DNA of 64,000 nt from Heterodera schachtii (GCA_023374025.1 SIJG01000053.1:372001-436000), one strand, 5' to 3'; numbered from the stretch's first letter, positions 48,424 through 60,947 are shown. A program made the numbers and translations. Notes: generated by a model from the letters alone, not told the origin.

Positions 48424-49964
48424 ATGTTATCTGAGCCAAGGCGGAAACAGCGGATATGTTTGGACCCCCAAAATTTAAGCTGGCGAAACGACACAAATGC
48501 ATTTGGGAAAAGAATGATGGAACAGATGGGGTGGAGAGATGGGCTCGGATTGGGAAAAAACGCAGAGGGCATTAGAGAAAATGTGAAGCCAAATGCGAAC
48601 CACACGCAGAGAGGTGAATGGGTAATTCATAATTTATTGTTTTTAAATGCCTCCGAATAGGTTTTGGATTTAGCGGAGGAACTCGGGAGTCCAATTGGGA
48701 TTGCCATGATGATGAATTTTCAAATATTTTGGCGAAACTTAACGAGGACAAATCGGCAAAAGGAAGCGAAAAGGAAGAAAAGGGACAATCAAATTTAGAA
48801 GGTCCAATTAACGTGAAAAAATCAGAAAGAAGCTCTGTCCTCAACATTCGCCGGTGCTTTTTTAGTTTTTTTTTTTTTTAGTTTAGTTTCAACCAAATTT
48901 TCCATTCGCTAATTGAATTTTATTTGGTTGTTCGTCTTCTAATTGCTTTCTTTATAGAAAACGACGACCAAACTTATCATTCGAAGATAAAACTGCAATA
49001 TTTGGGAAACCGGCACCAAAATTGAGCAACATTTCCTACAAAGCCCAAAATAATGCTGAGAAAAGAGAAGCAACGCAGAAACAATTGGCTGAGGTGGGTT
49101 TACTGTCGTGGAAATCTCTGACAAGCATTTAAAATTACCAATGTCAATTTTCCGGGAGAGGGGGTTTTGGGACGGAGTCGTTTCGGCTACAATCAGACAA
49201 AAAAAGGTACTTATGTACTTTACAGACCATAAAAAATAATTATTTTTTAAAATCATATAAAAAAACTTTTAGGGTGTTTTCGGGGTTGCTGCTCACGAAT
49301 CTGACATCCACTTCGACCAAATTCGAACCCCGAACCCGTATTTCGAACAAAATTTGAAATTCAACTTTTCAAAAAATCATTTTATGATGCGAAAATAATT
49401 CGAATGATGGTTCGGGATTCGAATTTGGTCGAAATGGATGTCAGATTCTTGATCAGGACCCCGAGAACACCCTAGAAAATTTTTTATATGATTTTAAAAA
49501 ATAATTATTTTTTATGGTCTGTAAAGTACATAAGTACCCAAAAAAATAATTAATTAAAGTTTTCAAATGCCAGGGTCAAATTTTCAAAAAAATAATAATT
49601 ATACAATGGCACCCGGCGGTGCCATTAGGCGCATCCGGAAAAACTTTTGGTAAACTATTCTTTTTGGAATGCTTTGGATCTTTCATATAAAAGTTATATT
49701 TGATTGAACATTAACCAATGGTATTGTAAAAGAACACGCTCATTGTCAGTCATAATGTACAAATAAAGTTGTGGTTTTTTCTCGGTATCAAATTTGGGAA
49801 AATTGACATCAAAATGAATTTTCCAGCATTGCGGCTAATGGGCTTTATTCAATTACCTAATTAACATTCAATAATTGCAGAATCTGCTACTCTCATCCAT
49901 CACAATGGATGAATATTTTGCGCAGAAAAAGGAGAAGAAGAGAAAGAGGAACGTCAAAACATAA
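48424..49964 (+). CDS. pinx1: PINX1-like G-patch protein
   Basis: Exon 1 MLSEPRRKQRICLDPQNLSW then FGKRMMEQMGWRDGLGLGKN is the PINX1 start and G-patch. After a GT-AG intron GFGFSGGTRESNWDCHDDEF, then NILAKLNEDKSA follow. KRRPNLSFEDKTAIFGKP matches the internal SKTDLDCIFGK block. Next, from AGG at 49159, RGFWDGVVSATIRQKK ends at 49206. The last exon (from about 49880) is NLLLSSITMDEYFAQKKEKK, RKRNVKT, as in the PINX1 SxFTIQEYFAKRM tail. All joins are phase-consistent. The splice donor at 49207 lies one base inside a MITE. PINX1 works in the nucleolus in rRNA processing and inhibits telomerase in vertebrates. Confidence 0.85.
49206..49538. mobile_element. Palindromic MITE, GGTACTTATG ends, core copy 6
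   Basis: Perfect long TIR starting GGTACTTATGTACTTTACAG. Exact 8-bp duplications CAAAAAAA (49198-49205, 49539-49546). The core ACTTCGACCAAATTCGAACC and inverse GGTCGAAATGGATGTCAG matches the other copies. The left terminus abuts the penultimate exon of the PINX1-like gene. Confidence 0.92.
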
Positions 49965-50044
49965 ACGAACGAATTACTTGCTTAAAAACACAAGAAAATG
50001 CCTTTGTTACTTTGTTTCAACATCATTTTGTATCAAATAACTTA

Positions 50045-50127
50045 CCGTATTTCCTCCATTGTAAGACGGCCTCTTCTATTGTTAAATCCCCACACCCAAA
50101 AGGGCTATAATAATCGAGGAAATACGG
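50045..50127. mobile_element. 83-bp Tc1/mariner-type MITE
   Basis: CCGTATTTCCTC at the left and GAGGAAATACGG at the right, flanked by TA on both sides (50043-50044, 50128-50129). A TA target and short TIR suggest a pogo/mariner-derived MITE. Intergenic, upstream of 6PGDH. Confidence 0.75.
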
Positions 50128-50375
50128 TATTCCAAATTTCAATTAAAATCCTATTAAAATTAACAGAGCAAAAAATATCGATTATCGGTTATTTCCTTTT
50201 GCAGTGTCAACTTTCATTCGTACTTTGTGCTAACCAATGAACCGTTAACCTTTCCAATGCGATCAGACCATACAAAACTTCCACATTTATTCATTCTCAA
50301 TATTTTAATGAATACTTTTCTTTAAGTGATTATTGAAAATTGTCCTCCTCTTGCTTTTTTCCCGTAATTAACGAA

Positions 50376-52705
50376 ATGTCCGAACCCGTCGCCGACATTG
50401 CCGTCATTGGGTTGGCTGTGATGGGTCAAAATCTGATTCTGAATATGAATGACCATGGCTTTGTGGTTGGCTCAGTTCCCAATTTCTTCATTATTTTAAT
50501 TCTTCTCTTTTTGGGTTTGCGCTTTCAATCGCACAGTGCAAAAAGTGACTGAATTTCTGGAGAATGAGGCGAAAGGGTCCCGAATTGTTGGAGCGAAATC
50601 AATGGAGGAAATGATTAAGTGGGGAAAAAGGATGAATGGGAGTCATTACTCTCCTAATTTCCATCGACGCTCTCTTCAGATTGCTGAAGAAGCCGCGACG
50701 AGTGATGCTTTTGGTGAAGGCGGGCAAAGCCGTGCAGGAGATGATCGACCGATTGGTGCCTCTGCTGGAGGAGGGAGACATTGTCATCGACGGGGGCAAC
50801 AGCGAATACCACGACTCAAATGTCAAAGCTTCCGTTCCCACTCTCTCTCTCTCTCTCTGATTTTTGCTTCTTTAGCTTCGTTGCAGAGAATTGGCCTCAA
50901 AAGGCATTCACTTCGTCGGTTGCGGCGTCAGCGGGGGCGAGGAGGGCGCCCGCTTCGGCCCATCGCTAATGCCCGGAGGGTCGTCCGGGGCATGGCCTCA
51001 CCTGAAACCCATTTTCCAAGCCATCGCAGCCAAAGCGCCCGACGGAAAGCCATGCTGTGATTGGGTGGGGATTACTAACTAAACCATAATTGGGGAGGAA
51101 ATCCAACGCAATTGTAAGAGGGTGGATTTAAATCAGGAGTGTGATCGAAAATTTTTCGAAATCAGGACATCTGGCCCAAAAAATCAGATTTTGGTGTCGA
51201 AAATCAGGACAAATCTGACAAATCAGGACAGATCACACCACTGATTTAAATGGTCAAAATTGAGACTGAATTTGAGCACTTTCTGTCCTTTAACACTGTT
51301 CGTTTTTCTTCCCAAAAGCTTGGTGAGGCCGGGTCTGGCCATTTCGTGAAGATGGTGCACAATGGGATTGAGTACGGGGACATGCAACTGATCTCCGAGG
51401 CGTTCCATTTGATGCATCAGGGCCTTCAAATGGACTTCGAAGCGATGTCAAAAGTGAAAAAAACGACGGAATTCGCAGGGATTTTTAGAATTTATTTTCT
51501 TTTCAGGTTTTCACCGAATGGAATAAGGAAGAACTCGACTCATTTCTTGTTGAAATAACGGCGAATATTCTCCGCTTTAAAGACGAAACAGGCGAACCGA
51601 TTGTGCCGAAGATTTTGGACTCGGCACAGCAAGTAAGCCAAAGAAAGGGTCACAAAGGGAACATTCGTTGACAGAAAGGGACCGGCAAATGGACGGGCAT
51701 TGCTGCACTCGAATACGGCATTCCCGTCACACTAATTGGTTGGCATAATCATTTTCTCGCAATTGACAAATGCCCAATTTAGCGGAGGCCGTCTTCGCCC
51801 GGTGTTTGTCGGCACTGAAAAAACAGAGAATGGACGCGTCGAAACTGCTGCCGAAGCCATCGAAAAAAGCGAGCGATTTGGTGAAAGACAGCAAGAAATT
51901 TCTAAACAGCATTGGCAGTGTGAGTTTGGGGAGAATTGGAAAATGATTAATTTACAAAGGGTACGACGGTGCCGGAAAAATTTAAATTCTCATTTTTGTA
52001 AACAGATTTTCACTCAGAAATTGTTAATTTTGTGGGTTTTTGGGAAAATTTAGCAAACTTGAAAATTTTCAAGCGATTTTTGGAAAATTTTTTGAAAAAC
52101 CTCATTTATTATTATAATTCTTCATAATTTTTTTGACATTTTAAAAATTTTCAAAACCAATGTTTTGTAGGCGTTGTACGCCTCCAAAGTGGTCAGCTAC
52201 GCCCAGGGCTTCATGCTAATGGCTGAAGCTAGCCGCGAGTTCGACTGGAATTTGAATTACGGTGCCATTGCTTTGATGTGGCGCGGCGGTTGCATCATCC
52301 GTTCTCGATTCTTGGACCGTATTCAAAATGCTTTTGAAAAGAATCCGTCGCTGGTCAATCTTTTGCTGGACGACTTTTTCATGAAAGCCATTGGAGACGC
52401 TCAGGCAATTCAAATGCAATCTTAGCGAAACGAACTCTCAAAACACCGAATTGTCCCCGCAGGACTCGTGGCGTGAAGTCATTTCGACCGCTGTTCAGCT
52501 TGGCATCCCAATGCCAGCGTTTAGCAGTGCCTTGGCATTTTTCGATGGCTATCGTACTGAAGCTCTCCCGGCCAATCTCATCCAGGCCCAGCGCGATTAT
52601 TTCGGTGCTCACACTTACGAACTGCTCGCCCAGCCCGGCGTTGCTGTGCACACGAATTGGACGGGCAGAGGAGGGAAAGTGACGTCAAATGCGTACTCCG
52701 CCTGA
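50376..52705 (+). CDS. gnd/PGD: 6-phosphogluconate dehydrogenase, decarboxylating
   Basis: [20 protein letters not shown] (NADP fingerprint), [10 protein letters not shown], then [90 protein letters not shown] with the catalytic Lys and Asn, [38 protein letters not shown], and the end [21 protein letters not shown]. Length ~480 residues is usual. Catalyses 6-phosphogluconate to ribulose-5-phosphate with NADPH in the cytosolic pentose phosphate pathway. Two unusual introns: 52405-52462 is GC-AG, and 50466-50514 appears to end in GG, not AG, since CAFNRT is only reached that way. A hAT MITE sits in the intron near 51.1 kb. Confidence 0.95.
51134..51243. mobile_element. 110-bp hAT-type MITE in 6PGDH intron
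   Basis: TIR CAGGAGTGTGATC / GATCACACCACTG with exact 8-bp duplications ATTTAAAT (51126-51133, 51244-51251). The interior repeats AAATCAGGAC. Confidence 0.85.
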
Positions 52706-53200
52706 TGAATTAACAGAAAGACCTTTCAATTAGTGACCGATCAAATTGTGATTTTGCCTTATGTTGTCATATTTTATCACTTAATTTTGCAAGGAAATTC
52801 TCATTGTGATGGAAAAGGGATTGTCATTCACAATTAATTAATTAGCAGTAATTCCTTGTGCCTTTTATTCGGTCCGTCCGATGCTTTGCCATTTCATTTT
52901 CCCTGCCCTTCGCTGTCGTCGGTCAATGCCAATTCGTACAGTGTCAAAGTGCGCGTTCGCTTCCTTCCTCTCTCTTCCGCTGTTACCACTGCCAAAGTGT
53001 TTCCCCTCCCTCCGACCCCTTCCGTCCGTCCCTTCCATTCGTCTCCCCCCTCTCTTTCTGTCGGAAGTGCCATTTTCTCTCCCCTCCGAATTTCCCATGC
53101 GATTAATTCGCGTCGTTCGCTTCCGCCGATGATCAAAAGAATTCCATGTTCAACACTGAATGTTCAGCAGATAGTCAGTGTTCAATTCATTTGGCTTCCT
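52706..53200. other. 3' flank between convergent genes, C/T-rich
   Basis: Contains the ends of two convergent transcripts (6PGDH + and WD-like -). ORFs here on both strands are compositional; no domain recognised. Confidence 0.4.
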
Positions 53201-54651
53201 TTACCAAATGTGGAAATTCTCTCGAGAGTGGGGCAATGGCACCATTTCCGTCTCTTTCGGCACGGGCTTTTGCTGGCGCAAAGGGCAACAACGGATAATT
53301 CCATCGGCAGAAGTGCGCCAAATGATTTGAGTTGGCAAATGCCATTCGACGACCGAATGCGATTGGTTCGGACGGAGCACAGCGAACTGTTCAATTCCTT
53401 CCGGCGAATCACCAATTGCAAAAGTGTTCAGCAAAGTCAGTCCGTTCATGTCCAAACTCAAAATGATGCCTGTTTCCGCTGCAATATGATTGTGCAAATG
53501 AATTGTTTTTTCGTTGTTTTTGACTGACTTGCCACCAACAGATTTGCTTCATCCGCAAAATCGCATCCGATTAGCCCCAATTTGGTCCCTCCGTCCGCTG
53601 TTCCCTTGCGCAATTCGCGAGGCAAATCCGCCAATGTGAAATTGACACTTTGCAAAAGTTCTAATCGGTTGTCCGTCTCCAATCTGTGCTCATTCGTCCG
53701 TTGTTTTTCCCTTTTTCCCATCCTTTTCCTCCACCTGCTTTTCCTTACAGTGCCGTCCAAACTCAAACTGATCAGTTCCCTTTGCTGCTCCCTCCCGTCG
53801 CTTTCCTTCGCCCATCGCAATTGGGTGACAGTCAAAGAGTGAGTCATTGCGGGCGATGACTCACTGCTCCACAAAAGGTCGCCAGACTCAGAAGAAAACA
53901 GCAACAATTCGCCACTATGTGTGCCGACAATGAGTAACTAAGCGAAACCAAACGGAAGAAGAGAAAGTGCCGACAAAGGACGAAACACAACAAAACGAAG
54001 GCATTTGTCACCTCTCCAAACCGGGCGAATTCGGCAGTGCTTGGACATGCCGACAAAGGAACGGTGCTTACTCGGCCGCGTTGTCCTCGACGAGTACCGA
54101 CAATCAGAATTTGGGCCCCTAAATGACCGCTGCACCAAATGTCATGCTGGGGAAAACCGAAAAGCAAAGAAATTCTGTTGCCAGGGCCACAATGAACGGA
54201 GCATAAGACAACGGAGGAGTGGACCAAGTGATCGTCCACCATCTGCTGATCAGTCAATGGAAATGTTGAATTATTCGAGTCCACCAAATGAACACCTCGG
54301 GCAATTCCAATTGGGAAAGGTGCCGCAATTGCACTCTTCGGCCTCCTCCTTTTTGTTCTTCTTCAAATGCCACTTTTCGTTCATATTCGTCCATTAACTC
54401 TTCCTCTTTCTCCGTTCTCTCCAACTCTTCCATTATCAAATCGACCAATTCTTCTCGGATTGAAATTGTTTCCTCTGCCGTTTCGAATTGCTGCGACTCC
54501 GTTTGAGTGGCCTTTTCTGGTGTCCGAATTGGGTCCGTCCCAATCGAAGCAAAATAAAGGGGCGCAGTTTGGCATTCTTTGGAGCCGCTGGACAGAGGGA
54601 CGGATCGGTTGGGAAGAGAAACGGAAGAAAAGCGGACGGAAGAAAGCATAA
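53201..54651 (-). CDS. WD-repeat, dynein-intermediate-chain-like protein
   Basis: Start near MLSSVRFSSVSLPNRSVPLS (54651). Then SKECQTAP and EKATQTES, two K-x-x-Q-T motifs of the kind that bind dynein light chain LC8, and an acidic helical segment (REELVDLIMEELERTEKEEE, LMDEYERKV). Later exons have WD-like blades: ILIVGTRRGQRGRVSTVPL or LLIVGTHSGELLLFSSESGD, LLWSSE, LTVTQLRWAKES, ELISLSLDGTV, KLGLIGCDFADEANLLVA, ILSLDMNGLTLLNTFAIG. Exon joins are not all resolved. TQT motifs plus WD blades suggest an IFT dynein-2 intermediate chain (WDR60/WDR34 type), which would act in sensory cilia, but this is a weak call; another WD protein is possible. Tail-to-tail with 6PGDH, head-to-head with the ELMO-like gene. 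Confidence 0.5.
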
Positions 54652-55090
54652 CGGAATAGAAAAAAGCCCCAGGCAAATTGTTATGGAAACGAAAGGCGAA
54701 GGGAATGGCAAATTTTAAATTTAGTTTTTGGCACATTTTACATTTATTTAACACCGATTTACCAGTTAATTGAACACCGATTGTGTTTCTATTCTTTTTC
54801 TTATTGAAATGTCCAATTTCCATTTGTCCTCAAAAGTGTTAAATTACATCGACACACGTCCAAAGGAAAACGAAGTCAAAGTTAGCCATGAAAAAGCAAA
54901 TTGACAAAATAATATTAAAGTAATATTTAGGGGGCAATAAAATTGGACGTTAATTTACGGATTTTCATTAAAAACGAACGTTCTGTTGAAAAGGAAAAAA
55001 GCCGAAAGGAAATGGCAACGAATATTTACGCAACTTTGGACAAAAAAGTAATTACAATAATTAATTAGCTGGAATTCAATTAGCGAATTC

Positions 55091-58000
55091 ATGCAACATT
55101 TTGCGAAGGAACCTTTGGCCGCATTTATTGCGCGGATTGGCGACACTTTGGCACTGACCGAAGAGCCGGAAAATTACGCTTTAATGTTCGAAGAGAAACG
55201 ACGATTTGTGACGGAATATAACAAACACAGTGTGGCACAGGTGAATGGTTTTGCAAAAAGTGCCGGATTTTGCCGGTGACATTTTGCGTGGCTTATCCAC
55301 CAATTTGTTGCTTTTTCTGCCAATTTGACATAATTTCTGTTTTCAGGGCTTTTTCCTCTTGCTGACCGCGTCTCCGGCAATTCTCCAAATTTAATTCGGC
55401 CCATTCTCCGCTTTTTCAGTCCAATTTCGCTAAACACTTTCTGGCCCAACTTGGCCAAGGTTCGTGCTCCGCTTGGCCCCATTTGCCTTTGTTCGTTTCT
55501 CTCTGTGCCGACCCCGCTTTTGCCGAAGCATTTACCGCTCTTAACGGTGTCCATTGTTTGGCCGAAGTCATCGAAGGGTTTTCCGACGAATGGCACCCAT
55601 TCGAACCGTAACATTTCACCAAATTTTCTGTTTCAATTTTAATTTGGATAGAAATGCACCTCCGCTGTTCTCGCTTATGCGTTCCCTTCTCACATTTATG
55701 CAGCAATTCCCCGTCCTTTGCCCTTGGGCCGACTTTTCCCCGCAATTTGTCCATAAAATGGCACTTTTCGTAAATGGACATTCGAAATTGGAGCAAAACG
55801 ACTCGCGAGCACTCGCACTTGGCACTCTCCTCGTTTTGGTGGAACGGTGGTCAGTCAGCGATTGGCACTTCTTTTCGACTGTAATCAATGGGCTTAATCC
55901 AGCGACCATTTGCACGAAAGCATAAGGGAAAGACTAAGTGTCGAGTCTTTGATCAGACATTTGGACAATTCGGACGAACGCATCGCCCTCAGTTCACTTT
56001 CGCTGATCAATGCCATTTACGAATTGGCAGACCGAGGCGAAAGACTTACGATTATCAAAGTGATTGGACGGGGAGGGCCCCGTGGAACCGCGGGGATTCC
56101 AACGGAAAAAAGGGCAACGAAAGTGAAAAATCAGTCACCGACTGTTTTTTCCCCGTTTTGTCAGATTCTCCATGAACGCCCATTCATTGCGGCAATTGGG
56201 CGAACGTTGGAAAAGACGCGCAAAAGTCAGCCCAATTCGTTGGCTTCGGCTTCTGCCGGCCTTTGCCAACAATTGGGTCGTCTTCAGCACATTCGCTTCG
56301 ACGAGGTCATTCCTTTCGTTTTGTGCTTCGCTTGCGAATCGTTCGTTTCTTTTGAGGTCCGCGCACTTTCGCTGCGAATTCCGTCGGACAAAGAAATCGC
56401 TTACGTTTTGGTGGGTTTTATCTTTTCAAATTAAGCCAAATTCCGATTTCAGAATGGGTTCACCAATTGCGATGCTCCTCCCCAATCCGTCGTTTCTGTT
56501 TGGGGTTCCGACCGTTCCGAATTTTGCCGTTTGGCCCTTTCCACGCCCCCCGGGTCGTTGGCCGTCTGTGCCCTTTTGGAGTGCGTTTTTGCCATCCAAT
56601 TGCTTTCCCCCCCCCCATTCGGCCTCTCTCCCTTTCATTTCAGACTCAGTCGGCCCCCCAGCCCCCCGCACGACGGCACTTCCCGGCGCCCATCGCCGGT
56701 CACTTGCGCTCCGTTACACCAAATGGTCAGTCATTCCTCGGCACTTTTCCCACGACTTTCCGTTCTTTGGCAGTGTTGTGCCAATGGGCGTCCCTTTTGG
56801 TGGCCAATGGTTTTGGCAAAACTCGTCGACATTCTCATTAAAGTGCTGAATATTTGCGGCCCTTTTTCGGGTTTGGCGCTTTTCTCATTTTTTTACTTCT
56901 TTGTTTTGTGTTCTTTCAGCTTCTCTCATCGGCCCTTGCCATTTGCCTTTTTGGCGTTTTGTTTTGAAAAATGAGCGCCCTTTTTACGCGCTTTTTCAAA
57001 TTTTGGTCGAACTTTTTCAACGGACGTGGGGCGAAATGCATGCAAAGTGCCGGGGGGGGGCGGGCGGGCATTTTCACGGACGACGGCAATTGTTCACAAT
57101 CACTGATTTATTATAGGATGGATGACCTGGCAAAGGTTTTGAGTGTTGTGCAAGACCAAATGGAAAGGGCAATGGCGGAGGACGAAGAAACGATGGAACG
57201 ATTGGAGGGGGAATTGTTGAGGAAGAAATATTCGTATTTTGGCATGCAAAGAATTTGGAAAAGGGAGGAAATGGCCAGGGAAGAGTTGGAGCTGTCCGGC
57301 GCACAAATTCAGTCAGTTCATCAGAGAATCCCATACATTTCATGGACTTTTCCCGTCCTTTTCATTTTCCATTCATTTATTCATCCCCCCCCCCCCTTTT
57401 CGGCCTCTCCGTGTCCATTTGCGGCCCCAATTCGAACGGATGGTCCTCCAATTGCGCATTAACTTTCTTAAGAAGGGTCTCACCTTTCGACGTCTTTTCC
57501 CCCAAATGCTCAACAGTAATCAGCTGACAGTGAACAATTCGAACGCCCAAAACAGCGCAAATGTTCTCATAAAATCGAATCTCTTCGGGGCTTTCTTTTT
57601 TGATTGACCTTTTAAACAGAGTTCGCATCAGCAAAGCCTTTGCAGTCACTTTTGGTTTTGGCGATTGGACGACAGACAAAGGCATTTTCACTTTTGGGAC
57701 TGTCGGATGGGCGGCGGAAAGCATTCGGAATTGGCATTGGACACACAAAAGTACAGAAAGAAGAAATTGAATCGAAGGCATTTGGGGATTCTCCCGGAGC
57801 ACGAAAATTTAAGGAAAAAAAAAGAATTTTTGAAAAACGAAATCCCAGAAAAATTATGTAACAAGAAATTTTGGAAAGTTTGATACTCTTTGTTATGAAA
57901 ATTAAGGACATTCACAACTTTATTTCCGAAAATGTTTTGCTTATTTATTGGCCCTTTAGAAAATTGGCCGTTTCTCAAATTCGCGCTGTTTACCACGGCA

Positions 58001-58506
58001 ATGATTTGACTGTCCGACTTGGCCAACAATTTGGGGCCAAAGTGCACAAAAAGGCCGTCCAATCACTGCTTCGGTCCGTTCTTTCTTGCGTGCTTTTCCC
58101 GTCTTTCCATGCCCCCCCCCCCCCTTAAGTTTTGGGCTTTGTCTCGAGTTGGACTCTCCGCCGTCTCTTGCGGAAGACACCGATTATTTTTTGTGTTCCG
58201 CCGGAGGGGACGAGTCGGAGTTTTTGCAATGGCTTGAGGGAATCCAAAGTTTGCTGTGGCCCCAAAAGGCCCTTCAGAGGCATTCCATCAGAGAAGAGGT
58301 GGGCAAAATGCCAAACGGAAAAGTCGTCGGAACTGAACGGTCACCGTTTGTGGCAGCTCGACCGTTTGCTTAGCATGGAAATTCAAATCCGACTAATGGA
58401 CGTGCAGCAGCAAAACGGCGCCGAGGAAATGCCATTGTTTCCCGTGCCGGATTGGCCCACGGATTTTTCATGGACTCCGAAAATTAGCCAAAAGAAGTGG
58501 ATGTGA
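55091..58506 (+). CDS. ced-12/elmo: ELMO / CED-12-like engulfment protein
   Basis: N-terminus aligns by eye with ELMO: MQHFAKEPLAAFIARIGDTL, EEPENYALMFEEKRRFVTEY, GFFLLLTASPAILQI (ELMO: KPLSAIIKEVCDGW..FALQ..YITE..ILRLTTSPA). Armadillo-like middle: FSLMRSLLTFMQQFPVLCPW, PQFVHKMALFVNGHSKLEQN, IRERLSVESLIRHLDNSDER. Then the ELMO domain and MDDLAKVLSVVQDQMERAM, a PH-like region, and the end WQLDRLLSMEIQIRLMDVQQ, matching ELMO NDLDTLLSMEIKLRLLDLEN. ELMO with DOCK180/CED-5 is a Rac exchange factor driving apoptotic-cell engulfment and cell migration. About a dozen introns, some with G/C homopolymers. The first coding exon is uncertain: upstream sequence from about 55011 may add residues. Confidence 0.85.
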
Positions 58507-60947
58507 TTTGTTCAGTCTTTTAATTATTATTTAAATATAATTTGTATAAACTATCATTTTACAGAATTTTAAATTTATTAATTTTTTAAGTTTTCCTTTC
58601 CCTTACCGGGTCTTGAAAAAGCCGGCCGTCCGGGTCTTGCTCGGTCGGGCACCCGTGCCCGTATAACCCTAATTTTAATTATAAATCCACAAGAAGTAAA
58701 TGATTCTCGATCCTTTTTAAAAATACTTATTAGTTTCCATATAATTACACCAATTCCGCACTATGGAAACAATAAAATCGAAAGAATCGCAAATCCAATT
58801 TTGGATTGGCTTTCGACTTTGTTCGAATTCCCTCCCCCGTCGATTGTGCCTTTATCCCTTTCCATGCATTGAATTCGTAGTTGAGTTGGGTCTGTTCCGT
58901 TACGTTTACACAAATCAAATTTGGGCATTCCATCCGCCAAATGAATTCGTCGCTTTTGCCGGCACTCTCCGCCATTTATTATTTATTCTTTGGCATTGTC
59001 GCCATGGCTTCCGTCGTTTGCCTCGTCGCGTCATTCGGCTCGAAAGTGTTGTGCTCATCCCGTGCAATTATTCTGAGCCCTCCCGCGACGAATTAATTAT
59101 TCATTTGCTAACCTTTGGCCAATTTAATCATTTCCCCGTCTCTCCCCCCTTTCTGTCCGTTTCGTTTTTTTCCCACTTTCCCCACGTGGAAGAAGGCGTG
59201 ACTCATTTTCGGCCTCCCCCCCCCCCCCCCTCCCCCGAGGACCACCCATCTTTCCTCCTTCCCCCCATTTCCCCCCCCCCCCTTTTCCCTCTCTCTCACT
59301 CTCTTCCCCCCCCCCCCCTCCTATTTATATTGGCTGATCCCACCATTACTTTTTCGCTCCTTCTTCCCTAAAACTCTTCCTTTTATGGTCGGTCGTCGCT
59401 CCATTGGAATTCCTTCGCCTTTCCCCGCCCCTTTTACCGTACCCACCAACTTTTAATGAACTAAAACAAAATTAATTCGTTTCTTTCACTTGCTGCCCAT
59501 TTAAAACATTAAAAAAAGAAAAGTGAAGTGATTATGGCAATTGAAAATGGAGCAAATGGTCGTAATAATCGAGTGAAATGGCAATTTGATTATGCCGAGC
59601 GAATGGAAGTGCCAATTTGGCCGGGGAGGGACAAACCCCGGCAAATTCGCACCCAATCCTGACAATGGCACGGCATAGCAACAGCAGCAGCAGCAGCAAC
59701 AATGCGTAATTGTTAATTGAGTATTATTATTGTTGTTATTACTCTCGACAGCCATTTAATTGTCCGTTTCTTTCTGTTTGTTCTATGGCCTTCCGAAGAG
59801 TAAAGGGGAGGGGGGGGGGGGGGAGAAATGATTGAATGGAATACCGATTCCCTCCCCTCTGATCATCCCCCTCCCCCTCTTTTTCGCCGTTCGTCCGTTT
59901 GATCACTTCGTTTTCGTCTCTTTGATTGGCCATTGATTGCGCTTTTTGCTTTTTTGTTGGATTGGCCCTTTCCCATTCTCTGACGCCGCCGCTAAATTGC
60001 ATTTGCATAATCCTCCTCCATTCGGGCCTTTTGCCAGCCCATCCATCCAATTCCTCCACCACCGTCCAAAAAGGCCATCATCACCTCCCCCACCCCCCCC
60101 CCCCCACAAATCCCTCCCCTCCCCCCCCCCCCCCATCCGCTGCCTCTCTCTCTTTCTCTCCCTCTCTCTCTCTCTCTCTCCATTTGTGGCGGTCGTCGTC
60201 GGTTGCCCTGCGTTCTTCTTCCGCGGTTGGATCCTCTCCATCATTGGACTACTAAACACTAAATGGTTGATGGAATTTGTGGAGAAGGAAATGGAGGGGG
60301 GGACGCGAAAAAGGAAAAGGAAAAAAAGGGGGAGGGAAGGGAAAGGGAAGGGAGGGAATGAATTGGAAGAGGAAGCAGAGGAGGGTGCCAACAACAGAGG
60401 GAAAAGAGAGAAAAATGGGACAAAATGACGACAGAGAGGGACAAATGACCAATTAGGGGTAATTATTAATGAAAATGAGCAAGTGAAGATCAAAACAGAA
60501 AGAATATGGAAAAGTGAATAGCGAAAGATTAACGGACGACCCCCAAAAGCACAGCCCGGACAAATTGTCACATTGCGAGCCACGCCCTTTGGCGTGAAAT
60601 AACGGAAAGTGGGGCGTAGGGCGGGGGAGCAATGCCCCCCCCCCCCGCGGGGGTTCAGCCACGCGTAGGCTCCGCCCCTTTGCCCGCCGGTGTTTGTGTC
60701 GTCCCATTATTTGCCCCGTCTATTCCACCCAATCCCTCTCCCTCTTCCCACCCCACCCTCTCATCATTCCCCAACTCTCTCTCCTCCAAATTGTCTTTCC
60801 CAACACCCCCCCCCCCCGCCTCCTGCCCAATTTGAATTTGTTGTTCAAATTTGAATATTCATTCATTGCACCAATGCCCGATTCACCCGCACCTTTTGAT
60901 GCAAATTCCCTCCCCAAGGCGCAATCTCTCCCCCCTGCCGCCACTGA
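58507..60947. other. C/T-rich region upstream of POU gene
   Basis: 2.4 kb with many C and CT runs (59218-59230, 59270-59282, 59307-59318, 60094-60107, 60121-60134, 60141-60180), a CAG/CAA run at 59677-59703 and a G-run at 59808. Moderately conserved-looking ORFs at 58763-59150 have no recognisable domain. Most likely the promoter and 5' leader of the POU gene. A fragment near 58605-58665 with repeated CCGGGTCTTG words may be transposon-derived. Confidence 0.45.

Noticed and set aside
58745..58975. 76-codon minus-strand ORF starting MAESAGKSDEFIW
   Set aside because: No family recognised, no plausible continuation; kept as unresolved intergenic sequence.
59739..60583. Minus-strand ORFs of 107 and 226 codons upstream of the POU gene
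   Set aside because: Low-complexity Gly/Arg/Glu or Ser/Pro/Phe composition from C/T tracts, no motif, no consistent splice structure.
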